Shown here piece after piece: positions 44,578 through 53,322 of a stretch of DNA of 54,953 nucleotides. Under the pieces are notes generated by a model. It was not told the DNA's origin. It did not search any database and worked only from the letters and a program-made list of their open reading frames with translations. The position numbers and the translations under genes were made by a program. The stretch is from Loki-b32 sp048941605 (GTDB lineage: Archaea > Asgardarchaeota > Lokiarchaeia > Sigyniarchaeales > SOKP01): contig JBHLNL010000007.1 in assembly GCA_048941605.1 (NCBI GenBank), positions 1 to 54,953 of the forward strand. Direction: 5' to 3'. The number at the start of each line of letters is the position of its first letter. Position 1 is the first letter of the stretch.

Positions 44578-44758
44578 AGATAGATCAACTTGGATTTCTT
44601 AAATATTGAAATTTATTATACTTAATATTAAGAAATAATCGGATTTAATTTTTTTAACAATAAAGTGAAATTATTATAATAATTTTCAGAAGTATAAAAT
44701 GTTTAAAATTCTGCTTTTTACAATTTTAAACAATTTTACAATTATTCAAAGAAAGACA

Positions 44759-46048
44759 TCAAAAATTCTTAAAGAATTCCTTTTCAAGCTGTGCGCGAAA
44801 GTTAGGATGAGCAATATTTATTAAATTCTTAGCTCGTTGACGAACACTTTTTCCTCGTAAATCAGCTATCCCATACTCAGTGACTATATAATGAACATCA
44901 AAACGAGAAGTAGTTACACAAGCACCTTCATTGAGTTTAGGAACTATTCGAGATATTGTTTTTTTCTTATTTGTCGATGGAAAGGCTATTATAGATTTAC
45001 CCCCTGGTGATAGACTAGAAGCTCTCACAAAGTCAACTTGTCCTCCTACACCAGAATATTGTTGATATCCTAAAGTATCCGCGCATACTTGACCATATAA
45101 ATCAACTTGAATCGCTGAATTAATTGAGACAAGATTATTAATACGACCCGCAACTGTAATATGATTTGTATAATCAACTGGTTGCATATCAACATTAGGG
45201 TTATCATCTACGAAATCATAAAGACGTTTAGTACCCATTAGAAAAGTTGCTGTAAACTTACCTGGATTAAGATTATTATTGGTATTTGTGATTATTCCTT
45301 TTTCATAAAGATCAACAACACCATCAGAAAACATTTCTGAATGAATACCCAGATCTTTTTTATCAATTAAGAATTTTAATACTGCATCTGGAATTGCCCC
45401 TATACCTAACTGAAGATTTGCATTATCTGGAACTAAAGAAGCAATATAATTTCCTATTTTTTCCTCGATTTCAGTAATTTTGGGAATAGGAATTTCCAAT
45501 AAATCTCTATCAGTATCTACAATGTAATCAAGTTGAGATATGTGAATATTAGAACCTCTTGTTCTGGGCATTTGTTTATTTACTTCGGCAATTACAATTT
45601 TGGCAGATTCTGTGGCAGCCTTGGTATAATCAACAGAGATCCCATAGCTTAGATATCCATCTTTATCTGGAGGAGAGAGTTGGATTAGAGCAACATCAAC
45701 TGGTAAAATCCGGTTTTTAAAAAGGCGTGGGATTTCAGAAAAAAATACAGGTGTATAATCAGAACGACCTTCTCGAATTGAATCTCGCGTTCCAACTCCT
45801 GTAAACAAAGAATTATGGTGAAAATGCTTTTCCATTCCAGGTAAACAATATTTGCATTCGCGTAGTGGAACCATATGAACAATTTCTACATCAGAAAGCC
45901 GATCCTTTTGATTTACCAATTCATCTGTTAAAACTATTGGTTCACCAGCAGCATGCCCTACAACAATTCTATTGCCAGATTCTATGCATTTAACTGCGTT
46001 TTCAGCAGAACTCTGTTTCTTTTTATATTCTTCTTCCCATTCTTTCAT
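44759..46048 (-). CDS. acetyl-CoA hydrolase/CoA-transferase family (butyrate/4-hydroxybutyrate type)
   Basis: A 429-aa family I CoA-transferase of the Cat1/AbfT group. Marks: RIVVGHAAGEP, the GIGAIPDAVL motif, the catalytic glutamate in GIHSEMFSDGVVDL, GVGGQVDFVRAS and the terminal NIAHPNFRAQLEK. It would move CoA between acetate or another acid and a butyryl or 4-hydroxybutyryl-type acid in the cytoplasm. The start is an ATG at 46048. A degenerate copy of its 3' end lies at 44113-44184, pointing to an earlier duplication in this spot. Confidence 0.87.
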   Translation of the reverse strand: MKEWEEEYKKKQSSAENAVKCIESGNRIVVGHAAGEPIVLTDELVNQKDRLSDVEIVHMVPLRECKYCLPGMEKHFHHNSLFTGVGTRDSIREGRSDYTPVFFSEIPRLFKNRILPVDVALIQLSPPDKDGYLSYGISVDYTKAATESAKIVIAEVNKQMPRTRGSNIHISQLDYIVDTDRDLLEIPIPKITEIEEKIGNYIASLVPDNANLQLGIGAIPDAVLKFLIDKKDLGIHSEMFSDGVVDLYEKGIITNTNNNLNPGKFTATFLMGTKRLYDFVDDNPNVDMQPVDYTNHITVAGRINNLVSINSAIQVDLYGQVCADTLGYQQYSGVGGQVDFVRASSLSPGGKSIIAFPSTNKKKTISRIVPKLNEGACVTTSRFDVHYIVTEYGIADLRGKSVRQRAKNLINIAHPNFRAQLEKEFFKNF

Positions 46049-46161
46049 ATTTTTATCTTGATATTATTTTAAAATCAACAAAGAAAAACTCAATATTAAC
46101 TTAATAAGTTTAAAACAATTAAAAAAATAAAATTTGTTTAAATTAGATTATAGATTTTGAT

Positions 46162-46641
46162 TTAGTTTTGTATCCAGATTGCAACCTCGTCAGCATCCCA
46201 AGCAGAACATTATATATCAATATCAGAATCACCATCAATATCAATCGCAGAATAACTTGAGGCACCAGTAAATGTGTTGGTTATTATAGGTTCACTAAAA
46301 GCTTGAAAACCATCAACAGTACCTTCTTGGGCATGCATTCCAACTAGCACTAACGCATCGTAAAGATGTAATTTTTCAGTTCTTATCAAATCTGCCAATG
46401 TTATCATCCAACCTCCTCCTAAATAGTTAGCTTGATTATCTAGTTTTTTAAGAATTAAATTATCTCCCATACCATGGCCATCAAAAATATCGATATGAGT
46501 TGCTCCACCTTTTTTTAAACCCTGAATAATAGCGTTTATCTCAGCTGTAGTTAATTTCATATATTTTTCATCAGTGTAATTATAATCTTGATCAGTTATC
46601 CCTGAAATTCCTTCCACATCATTCCAAATTAAAACTCTCAT
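46162..46641 (-). pseudogene. M55 D-aminopeptidase truncated and joined to a VCBS/FG-GAP repeat remnant
   Basis: The first 112 residues are an M55 (DppA-like) D-aminopeptidase: D8 and E10 in WNDVEGISG, His in FDGHGMGDN, and H103 in VLVGMHAQEGT, the expected zinc ligands. The family is about 270 aa; here homology stops after TVDGF. What follows, SEPIITNTFTGASSYS and AIDIDGDSDIDI, is the pattern of VCBS/FG-GAP beta-propeller repeats. A TAA at 46212-46210 interrupts it, yet the same frame goes on for 15 codons as CSAWDADEVAIWIQN, the usual end of that repeat (LSASxxDDxIAWYEN), before a second TAA at 46164-46162. So two unrelated genes were joined and have decayed. A 143-aa product is possible but should be inactive, as the later glutamate ligand is missing. 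Confidence 0.75.
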
Positions 46642-46785
46642 TTTAACATCAATTAAGATATAAGGTAAAATCTAAAATAAATTCGTAAATTTAAAATAAA
46701 TTTTAAATATAATTGCTTAAAATGTATGTATTCCTAATTTCACATAGAGATCTCTCGAATTAATTATTCATGGAAAAAAAGTACT

Positions 46786-48042
46786 ATGAAAGAAATGCTT
46801 AAAAAAAGAGTAGAATTAATGACTCCGTTAAAAAATTATAAGTCTTTAAACGCAGTATTAGGCAAAGCTGCTGCTGTATATTTTGGTATTGAATCATTTA
46901 ATATGAGAATGTATAGTGATAATTTTAAATTGGAAGAATTGAGTAAAATTGTGAAATCTTGCCATGATAATCATTGTCATGCATATCTGACTACAAATAT
47001 AGTAATATATGAGAATGAACTTCCTCTATTAGATAAAATTTTGGATAAAGCTGTAGAAGCGGAGATTGATGCAGTAATCATTCATGACATTGGTGCTATT
47101 AAACTTGCAAAAGAAAAAGGGTTAAAATTTCATATCTCAACTCAAGCAAACATTTCTAATTCTAATACAGCTCTCTTTTATGAATCTTTAGGAGCTCAAA
47201 GGTTAATTCTAGCTCGAGAACTTTCTTTAGAACAAATTAGAGAAATTAAGAGTAAATTAAGTAAAGCTGAAATTGAAACTTTCATTCATGGAGCGCAATG
47301 TACTTCAATTTCTGGGAGATGTTATTTTTCTGCAGAACTTTGCCAATCTCAAGATTACTCAGCAAACAGAGGAAAATGTATTCAACCATGTAGAAGAAAA
47401 TGGCGTGTTTATGATGACCAAAATAATGAATTATTATATGATGGAGTTTTTTTTATTAATACAAAAGATCTATGCATGATTGAACATATTCCGAAATTAA
47501 TTGAAGCAAATATTGATGCGTTTAAAATTGAAGGCCGGATGAGAGATCCACTCTATATTGAAGAAACTACTTTGTGTTATAGAGAAGCTATCGATTCTTA
47601 TTATGATAATACATTTTCGCAAGAAAAAGTTAAGAGTTGGCTCAATCGTTTAAATAAAGTATATAATCGAGGATTTTCTACAGGTTTTTATTTTGGACTT
47701 CCAAAAGGGAGTGAAATTCAAAGAGAATTTGATGGAAATATCTCAAATTATAAAAAGATTGAGATTGGTAAAGTATTAAACTACTTCCCAGAAAAAAAGG
47801 CAGCAAAAATTCTTTTGACATCAGGGAAATTAAAATTAAAAGATGAAATTTATATTATTGGAACTCATACGGATACTTATTTAAGGCAAGAGATAAAATC
47901 TATTCAAATTAAACAAAAGAAAAATTTGACTGAAACCCCATTTATTTCATCTAAAAATGAAAGAATAGCTGTTGGAATCGTAGTTGATAATCCGGTTAAA
48001 AAAAACGATAAAATTTTCAAGCTAGAACAATTAGAAAATTAA
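46786..48042 (+). CDS. U32 family protein (peptidase U32 / tRNA-hydroxylation type)
   Basis: A 418-aa U32 protein. The N-terminal barrel has the AAAVYFGIESFNMR block; the family centre reads FIHGAQCTSISGRCYFS, CQSQDYSANRGKCIQPCRR and FKIEGRMRDPLYIEE, with cysteines that in related RlhA/TrhP-type proteins hold an Fe-S cluster. The C-terminal beta domain follows from about residue 320. Some U32 members act in RNA hydroxylation and others are called collagenases; the RNA-modification reading is more likely for a cytoplasmic archaeal protein. Both ATG at 46786 and ATG at 46795 are possible starts. Confidence 0.85.
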   Translation: MKEMLKKRVELMTPLKNYKSLNAVLGKAAAVYFGIESFNMRMYSDNFKLEELSKIVKSCHDNHCHAYLTTNIVIYENELPLLDKILDKAVEAEIDAVIIHDIGAIKLAKEKGLKFHISTQANISNSNTALFYESLGAQRLILARELSLEQIREIKSKLSKAEIETFIHGAQCTSISGRCYFSAELCQSQDYSANRGKCIQPCRRKWRVYDDQNNELLYDGVFFINTKDLCMIEHIPKLIEANIDAFKIEGRMRDPLYIEETTLCYREAIDSYYDNTFSQEKVKSWLNRLNKVYNRGFSTGFYFGLPKGSEIQREFDGNISNYKKIEIGKVLNYFPEKKAAKILLTSGKLKLKDEIYIIGTHTDTYLRQEIKSIQIKQKKNLTETPFISSKNERIAVGIVVDNPVKKNDKIFKLEQLEN

Positions 48043-48115
48043 AAATTAGTTTCTTTAAATTTTATATATACTAAATCATAGATTTTAGATAAAATTAGTC
48101 CAAAAAAAAATTAAA

Positions 48116-49423
48116 TTAATCCCATTTAGGGCCGCCTGATCTTTCTACTGTATTATCATCATCTTCAGAGTGGATTCTTTTCAGATCTATGTCTTGATAA
48201 CCAGGAAGAACACCTAGCATCCTTCTCATCGCAAATTCAACATCTTTAGCTGATGCAATAAAGCGTCCAACTATTAAAATATCAGCACCCTGTTCTATTG
48301 CATATATTGCTGTACTTGGCTCAATACCTCCAGCAACAGCAACCAAAACCCTATCTCTTCCTGAAGCTTTCTTTTGACCAGCATATAATTCCTTAATTTT
48401 AGGTACTAGTCCCCAACGAGCTTTTTGAGCCGCATCTGGAGATTTAACTCCTTCTATGGATTGTTCAACATCAATTGCTCTATGAATAATTACTACATCA
48501 GGAGTTTGTCTTAATGAACCTAGTTTTTCAAGAGGATTTTGAACTTCCATAGTGTCAACAAATGCATGAATACCAAGTCTTTGTGCTTCTAATATAAATT
48601 TATCAAGTGAAGCTGCAGAAGCTAAACCGCTTGCTACAACTCCGTCAGCAGTAGCATCAAAAGCAAAATCAACCTCTAATTTTCCTACATCTAATGTCTT
48701 TAAATCAGCTACAATGAATTTATCTTTGGCAACTTCTCGAATCTTTTTGATCGATTCTACCCCATATTTCTTAAGAAATGGTGTTCCCACTTCAAGTAAT
48801 ATTCGATCACTTTTAGGTAGTTCTTTAACAACCTTTATTTGCTTTTCTAAGGCAGGATGATCTAAAGCCACTTGAACATATGGAGGACGCCAAAGTCTTG
48901 GAACTCGTATCCCAGCAACAGGGTGTTTAGCTCGATCTTTATCATAAAATATTTTCTCAATTGGAGGATATCCTTTTATAGCTCTCTGAATTGCTAATTT
49001 TGTAGCTCCATAATTATATTGATAAATTTTGCGATAATCATTAGCACTTGGATGGATATAAACACTTGCTATAATTACCCAATCATCTATTTTATTCATT
49101 GGAATTATTCCTTCTTCAACGGCATCTGCAATACCTTTAGCAACAGCAGCTTGAGCAGGACCAAAAATTTTGCTTGCATCATCCATTTTAGCAAGAGTTA
49201 CTTTAGGAACTATTAGGCTTACCGGTTTCGCCAATAGGTTAGGACGGATGCCAGCGAGCAATCCTCCATGGCCTTTAGAAGGTGTACTGAGTGCATTGGC
49301 AAACGAGATTCCCACAGGTCCATTTTTAGACCCAATTATTAAATCTATATGTGCTAAATCATCTCCTTCCCCAACTAATGCTTCTCCAACATAATACTCT
49401 ACAGCTTTTGGCATAAATTTCAC
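48116..49423 (-). CDS. fae-hps: bifunctional formaldehyde-activating enzyme / hexulose-6-phosphate synthase
   Basis: A 435-aa fusion. Residues 1-165 are Fae (GEALVGEGDDLAHIDLIIG with the active-site His; FANALSTPSKGHGGLLAG), which condenses formaldehyde with tetrahydromethanopterin. Residues about 190-410 are Hps, a KDO-type barrel (VQVALDHPALEKQIKVV, IVADLKTLDVGKLE, VAVAGGIEPS). In archaea lacking the oxidative pentose pathway this fusion makes ribulose 5-phosphate and free formaldehyde from hexulose 6-phosphate, supplying pentoses. The separate isomerase (Phi) is not in the window. The ATG three codons in (MPKAVEYYVGEAL) is also a good start. Confidence 0.93.
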   Translation of the reverse strand: MKFMPKAVEYYVGEALVGEGDDLAHIDLIIGSKNGPVGISFANALSTPSKGHGGLLAGIRPNLLAKPVSLIVPKVTLAKMDDASKIFGPAQAAVAKGIADAVEEGIIPMNKIDDWVIIASVYIHPSANDYRKIYQYNYGATKLAIQRAIKGYPPIEKIFYDKDRAKHPVAGIRVPRLWRPPYVQVALDHPALEKQIKVVKELPKSDRILLEVGTPFLKKYGVESIKKIREVAKDKFIVADLKTLDVGKLEVDFAFDATADGVVASGLASAASLDKFILEAQRLGIHAFVDTMEVQNPLEKLGSLRQTPDVVIIHRAIDVEQSIEGVKSPDAAQKARWGLVPKIKELYAGQKKASGRDRVLVAVAGGIEPSTAIYAIEQGADILIVGRFIASAKDVEFAMRRMLGVLPGYQDIDLKRIHSEDDDNTVERSGGPKWD

Positions 49424-49700
49424 GATAAATTTTTACTTGTAATAAAATTTTTGTATAATTTGTGGATATTTTTTATTTATAATAGTGTGTTTTATAGATA
49501 ACATAAAAAAATTGCGTATCTACAATATTCTAGAGTTAATACTCTATTATTAAAATTATCCTTGATTGAAGTTTTTTGTATCTTTTTCATTAAGAGTGAA
49601 ATATATTTAGTATAAAGGTCTAATCTTCCTTCTTACCAATACTTTTTAAACATATATCTTCTTTTTAGAAATAGTGAAATCATGATGAGTAAAATTTAGT

Positions 49701-50414
49701 ATGCCACTTGTAAATCATGATATAAGTAAGAAAGAAAGAGAAAAGGAAAAAGATAGATATCGAGTTAAATTTAAAAATCTACTATGTATTAGATGTGAAT
49801 CAACTGATAATGTTATACCTTATCTCTATAAAGGAATATTTAGAACTAGCGATGTGATACAAGGAAAGTTAGTTAGAAATAAGCGCAAAGATGACTGTAT
49901 TGTACCTGTATGTACTAAATGCTCTGATTATTTTAAAAAATGGAAAATCCTAAGAAAATCATTAATTATTCCTTTTATTTTATTAGGACTTTTTATACTT
50001 GGCTTCTGTCAATATTTAGTTTTTGAGCAACGCGAATCTTGTAATGCGTGGTGTGAAGGAATGGTTGTTTATCCTCCATGTGGTGAATGGATATGCTTAG
50101 ACCAATTTTATATAATTTTGGGAAGTGCTATAATTCTGACTGCTATAGCGTTTATTTATAAAGGAATAGTTAGAGTATTAGAGAAAAAAGATAAAAATCC
50201 TGATTTATTCATAAGAATAAATGAACACAAAAAGGTTATGGTAAAACCTATAAGTGCTCGACATTGGATATATTATAATCGTCTCATCAAACTTTTTAAG
50301 AAACCACCTTATTTTTGCATACAGTGCCAATGTGATCATTTTCATGGTCAAATCTATCAAGATCATGTGAATTTTGCAGATAAAATAAAGAGTCGTCTGT
50401 CTAACTACTTCTAA
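49701..50414 (+). CDS. zinc-binding membrane protein of unknown function
   Basis: A 237-aa protein. A basic N-terminus carries LLCIRCESTDN and a second pair in VPVCTKCSDYF, perhaps one zinc site; two hydrophobic helices lie at about 95-115 (LIIPFILLGLFILGFCQYL) and 146-165, flanking a short external loop with four cysteines (ESCNAWCEG, PPCGEWICLD). The C-terminal 70 residues are cytosolic and contain CIQCQCDHFHG, a further possible metal site. No family is recognised. It is flanked by long AT-rich gaps. Confidence 0.65.
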   Translation: MPLVNHDISKKEREKEKDRYRVKFKNLLCIRCESTDNVIPYLYKGIFRTSDVIQGKLVRNKRKDDCIVPVCTKCSDYFKKWKILRKSLIIPFILLGLFILGFCQYLVFEQRESCNAWCEGMVVYPPCGEWICLDQFYIILGSAIILTAIAFIYKGIVRVLEKKDKNPDLFIRINEHKKVMVKPISARHWIYYNRLIKLFKKPPYFCIQCQCDHFHGQIYQDHVNFADKIKSRLSNYF

Positions 50415-50458
50415 ATTCAAGATTAATTAAGTAAAATATAGGTATTGCATAAGAATTA

Positions 50459-50650
50459 TTATCTTGTGCTTTGTATAAACTGCTTTTCTTTTTCATGTAT
50501 TTCTAGCCATTTTTTACATTCAGAACGTAGTTTAAAGAGGTGAATGTCCTTGAAAATCAAACCTTCTTCCTGAGGTGGGGTAATTCCTTCAAATCTTTCT
50601 TTTTCTGGAGTATAGATTAATGATTTGCCATTATCATTCTTGGAAATTAT
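50459..50650 (-). pseudogene. open frame in phase after the alkyltransferase-like gene, no canonical start
   Basis: The frame of the gene at 50663-51007 continues past its TAA for 67 codons and has protein-like content: ISKNDNGKSLIYTPEKERF, then GITPPQEEGLIFKDIHLF and a Lys/Glu-rich helix to a TAA at 50461-50459. There is no ATG, GTG or TTG at the start. An ATA at 50650 would begin it. The ATL stop might be a late mutation that split one protein, or this is a separate small gene with an odd start, or chance. I place it as a possible broken gene. Confidence 0.35.
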
Positions 50651-50662
50651 AAGGATGATTTC

Positions 50663-51007
50663 TTATTCTGACATATCTCCAAAAGTTTCACCCTTCCATA
50701 AATACTCTTTAAGATCTATTTTAAAGCCATCCTCCACTTTTATTCCTTCATGTTCTAATAGAAGTTTTTGGTACTCACAATCGTCAACAGATTTCATAGA
50801 AATGATTCCCTTTGAGCTAATAACGCGATGCCAAGGAAGATTATATTTTTTTGTTGATGAATGTAAAATCCATGAGACTTGTCTAGCAGCTCTAGGATTT
50901 CCTGCTAATTTTGCTACAAAACCATAAGTAAGTACTTTCCCTTTTGGAATACTTTGAATAATTTGAATAATTCTTTGTGTAAAATCAGTAGGGATGAAAT
51001 TCACCAT
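50663..51007 (-). CDS. alkyltransferase-like (ATL) DNA repair protein
   Basis: A 114-aa protein of the MGMT C-terminal fold. It has the winged-helix part (GKVLTYGFVAKLAGNPRAAR) and the active-site loop, where the methyl-accepting Cys of PCHRV is Trp (LPWHRVI). Proteins with this change, called ATLs, bind O6-alkylguanine without removing the alkyl group and hand the lesion to nucleotide excision repair. The Arg finger and Asn hinge residues (NPRAARQV) are present. The C-terminal 25 residues are an extra tail. The stop TAA is at 50665-50663, with an open frame continuing beyond. Confidence 0.85.
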   Translation of the reverse strand: MVNFIPTDFTQRIIQIIQSIPKGKVLTYGFVAKLAGNPRAARQVSWILHSSTKKYNLPWHRVISSKGIISMKSVDDCEYQKLLLEHEGIKVEDGFKIDLKEYLWKGETFGDMSE

Positions 51008-51026
51008 ATTAAATTTTTAGAAGAAA

Positions 51027-52373
51027 TTATATTTTACGTTGATAATCATGTTCAATTCTTTTTGCTTCGATGTATAATTCTTCTAATTTAACTTTATTTA
51101 ATTCTTTTGTCTCAAAAATGAGGTGATTACAATCATATTTCCTAAAATCACTTTCATATATCTTGATACCAAAATATTCCTTATCATCCCATAAACGAGA
51201 TCCTGGGTAAGGTGTTGCTATGAAATAATTTAATTCATCGTGATTGTCGAATGGTAATGATTTAATGTAGTCTATAGTTTCATAAAAGCTATATTCTGTT
51301 TCACCTGGTAAACCTAACACAAAATAGGCTTGAATAGCAATATTATGTTCTTTTAAATTAATAATTCCCTGCCTTACTTGTTCTGGATCTTGATATTTGA
51401 AATTAGTTTTAAGAACAGTTACGTTTGCAGACTCAATACCTGTTGCAATCAATTTACATCCCGCTTCTTTCAGTAATCGAGCTTCTTCTGTGCTGATTGT
51501 ATCTACTCGAAGTTCACATCCCCAAGGAATATCTATTTTGTTTTCTATAAACATTTTGCAGAAGTTTCTAAAGAATTCTTTATTAATATTAACGTTATCA
51601 TAAAAATTGATGTGAGTATAGGTCTGTAATGATTGAATTTCTCTAATTTCTTCTAAAATTGAATTAATGGGTCGAATTCTCGTTGTTTTGAATAGATTTT
51701 GCCGTGAACAAAATGAACATTGATTAGGACAACCCCTATTTACAATTATATTTGCGACTGAATAATAATAGTTTTCTTGTGTTAATTTATAACGAGCCGG
51801 TAAAGGTAAATTTCCTAGATTTATATTGTCATATGTCTGGTTAACGTATAGTTCTCCCTTTGAATTAATATAAGCAATCCCATTTATACTATTAAGTTGT
51901 TTTTCATAAGTGGCCAAGCTTATTCCGTTTTGTATCTGTGATTTTAGAATTTTGATAAGATGTAGAAAGCTGTTCTCTGCTTCTCCAATACATATAAAAT
52001 CGATTAAATTTTCTCTTCTTTCGTCATCCTTAAGAATTTGGTCATATATAAAAGAGACATGTGGACCTCCTAATATTACATAATTATCATTTTTCTGAGA
52101 TTTAATAATCCTTGCGATATTGAGAGCTAGATGAAAAGTATTTGTTAGAGACGTAATACCAAATATTCTATAGCCTTGAATTCTTTCTTTAATTACATTT
52201 TCGAACTCAGTCTCATTTAAATCAATAAATTGTTCTAGATCTAGGAGATCAACGGGCAAATCATTTAGATCTAAAATAGCTGCTAGATATAACAAACCTA
52301 AATTTGGTTCTCTAAAAAATTGTGATCGAACTTCTGAAGGTTTTGAAGTTCGAGGATTAATTAGGAGTATCAT
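51027..52373 (-). CDS. B12-binding-domain radical SAM protein
   Basis: A 448-aa protein. The N-terminal 140 residues match a cobalamin-binding-type Rossmann domain (LLINPRTSKPSE, GYRIFGITSLTN, YVILGGPHVSF). The radical SAM core follows, with the cluster motif NRGCPNQCSFCSR near residue 215 and downstream SAM-contacting blocks (GIESANVTVLK, YFVLGLPGETE). Enzymes of this class methylate or rearrange lipids, hopanoids or peptides; no direct clue to the substrate. Its start lies inside the gelsolin-like gene upstream (17-base overlap), so both are translated together. Confidence 0.85.
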   Translation of the reverse strand: MILLINPRTSKPSEVRSQFFREPNLGLLYLAAILDLNDLPVDLLDLEQFIDLNETEFENVIKERIQGYRIFGITSLTNTFHLALNIARIIKSQKNDNYVILGGPHVSFIYDQILKDDERRENLIDFICIGEAENSFLHLIKILKSQIQNGISLATYEKQLNSINGIAYINSKGELYVNQTYDNINLGNLPLPARYKLTQENYYYSVANIIVNRGCPNQCSFCSRQNLFKTTRIRPINSILEEIREIQSLQTYTHINFYDNVNINKEFFRNFCKMFIENKIDIPWGCELRVDTISTEEARLLKEAGCKLIATGIESANVTVLKTNFKYQDPEQVRQGIINLKEHNIAIQAYFVLGLPGETEYSFYETIDYIKSLPFDNHDELNYFIATPYPGSRLWDDKEYFGIKIYESDFRKYDCNHLIFETKELNKVKLEELYIEAKRIEHDYQRKI

Positions 52374-53187
52374 TTTGAAGGTTATATTCGTCTTTTTTGT
52401 TTTTTTCTTCTTCTAATTTTTTAGGAATCTGAAATGCTTTAATTAAATTTTTCATAGAGCCCGGTTTTTTGAATTTTTCCTCCTGAATAACTGGTATTTC
52501 AATTTTAAAAGTAGGGGATTCATCATCCTTGTTAATATATAACTCAATACCCTGAATATTACGCTCTTTTATAATAAGTCGAGTAGAATAATTATGATCT
52601 TGAAAAAAAGTAAAACCATTATTTAATCTCCCCAATTTTATTGGTTTTAGTATAGTTTTTTCTTCTTTTAAAAAAGATTCTGTAATTTCTTCATCCGTAA
52701 ATATTGTCCCTCCGATTATTGTGAACCTTTTAGTTAGTTCATCAGGGTGAGGAAATTGATCAATATATTCAAATGCCTTATTTATGTTCGGATTTGAAAC
52801 TGATATATTATCAGCATACTTATCTGGAGTGGGTTCTGGAAAATCTTTTTTTTCAATTGGTTTTGCTCTTCCGCCTCCAACATGTTTCTCTAATAATTCT
52901 TGAAATTCATGATCTTCTTTTGAATACATATTTAATGGATACACTCTATAAAATAATCTTAATTGCTGTCTTAACTTACCAGCTAAAATACCTCCATATA
53001 TTTGAATTTTAAAAGAACTCTTTGGACCATTATACGCCCAAATTCTCTTAGTGTCGTGATCCACCAGCAAATACACTTTATCTATGTTAGTATCATTTAT
53101 TATATCGCCTACTACCTGTCCTTGAACTATTTCTCGCGATTCCATATAGGGGAATTCTGGTAATTCAACTATTTCAAATATTTGCAT
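52357..53187 (-). CDS. protein with N-terminal gelsolin-like domain
   Basis: A 276-aa protein. Residues about 35-85 (DKVYLLVDHDTKRIWAYNG, then a helix AGKLRQQLRLFYRVYP) look like one gelsolin repeat, with the aromatic-x-W/Y-G core after a beta-hairpin. Residues 170-240 form a second, beta-rich part (KRFTIIGGTIFTDEEITES, TRLIIKERNIQGIELYI). The C-terminus is a charged Lys/Glu/Asn tail. No signal peptide or membrane helix. The gelsolin call is by pattern only and less certain than at 5863-6870. It overlaps the B12-radical SAM gene by 17 bases. Confidence 0.55.
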   Translation of the reverse strand: MQIFEIVELPEFPYMESREIVQGQVVGDIINDTNIDKVYLLVDHDTKRIWAYNGPKSSFKIQIYGGILAGKLRQQLRLFYRVYPLNMYSKEDHEFQELLEKHVGGGRAKPIEKKDFPEPTPDKYADNISVSNPNINKAFEYIDQFPHPDELTKRFTIIGGTIFTDEEITESFLKEEKTILKPIKLGRLNNGFTFFQDHNYSTRLIIKERNIQGIELYINKDDESPTFKIEIPVIQEEKFKKPGSMKNLIKAFQIPKKLEEEKNKKDEYNLQNDTPN

Positions 53188-53322
53188 AAAGGAGTATCCA
53201 TTAATTTCTTATATAATTTTAATAGGTAATTCATTAAAATAAATTTCATTATCAAAAAATTTTTATGAAAATATACATTTTAGAAGTTAATCTTGCTTTT
53301 TTAAGTTCGATATTGATGCATC

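Noticed and set aside
46210..50665. Stop-codon recoding of TAA as an explanation for frames continuing past stops at 46210 and 50663
   Set aside because: Most genes in the window end at TAA with nothing coding after it, and TAA is not a known pyrrolysine codon; decay or gene splitting is simpler.
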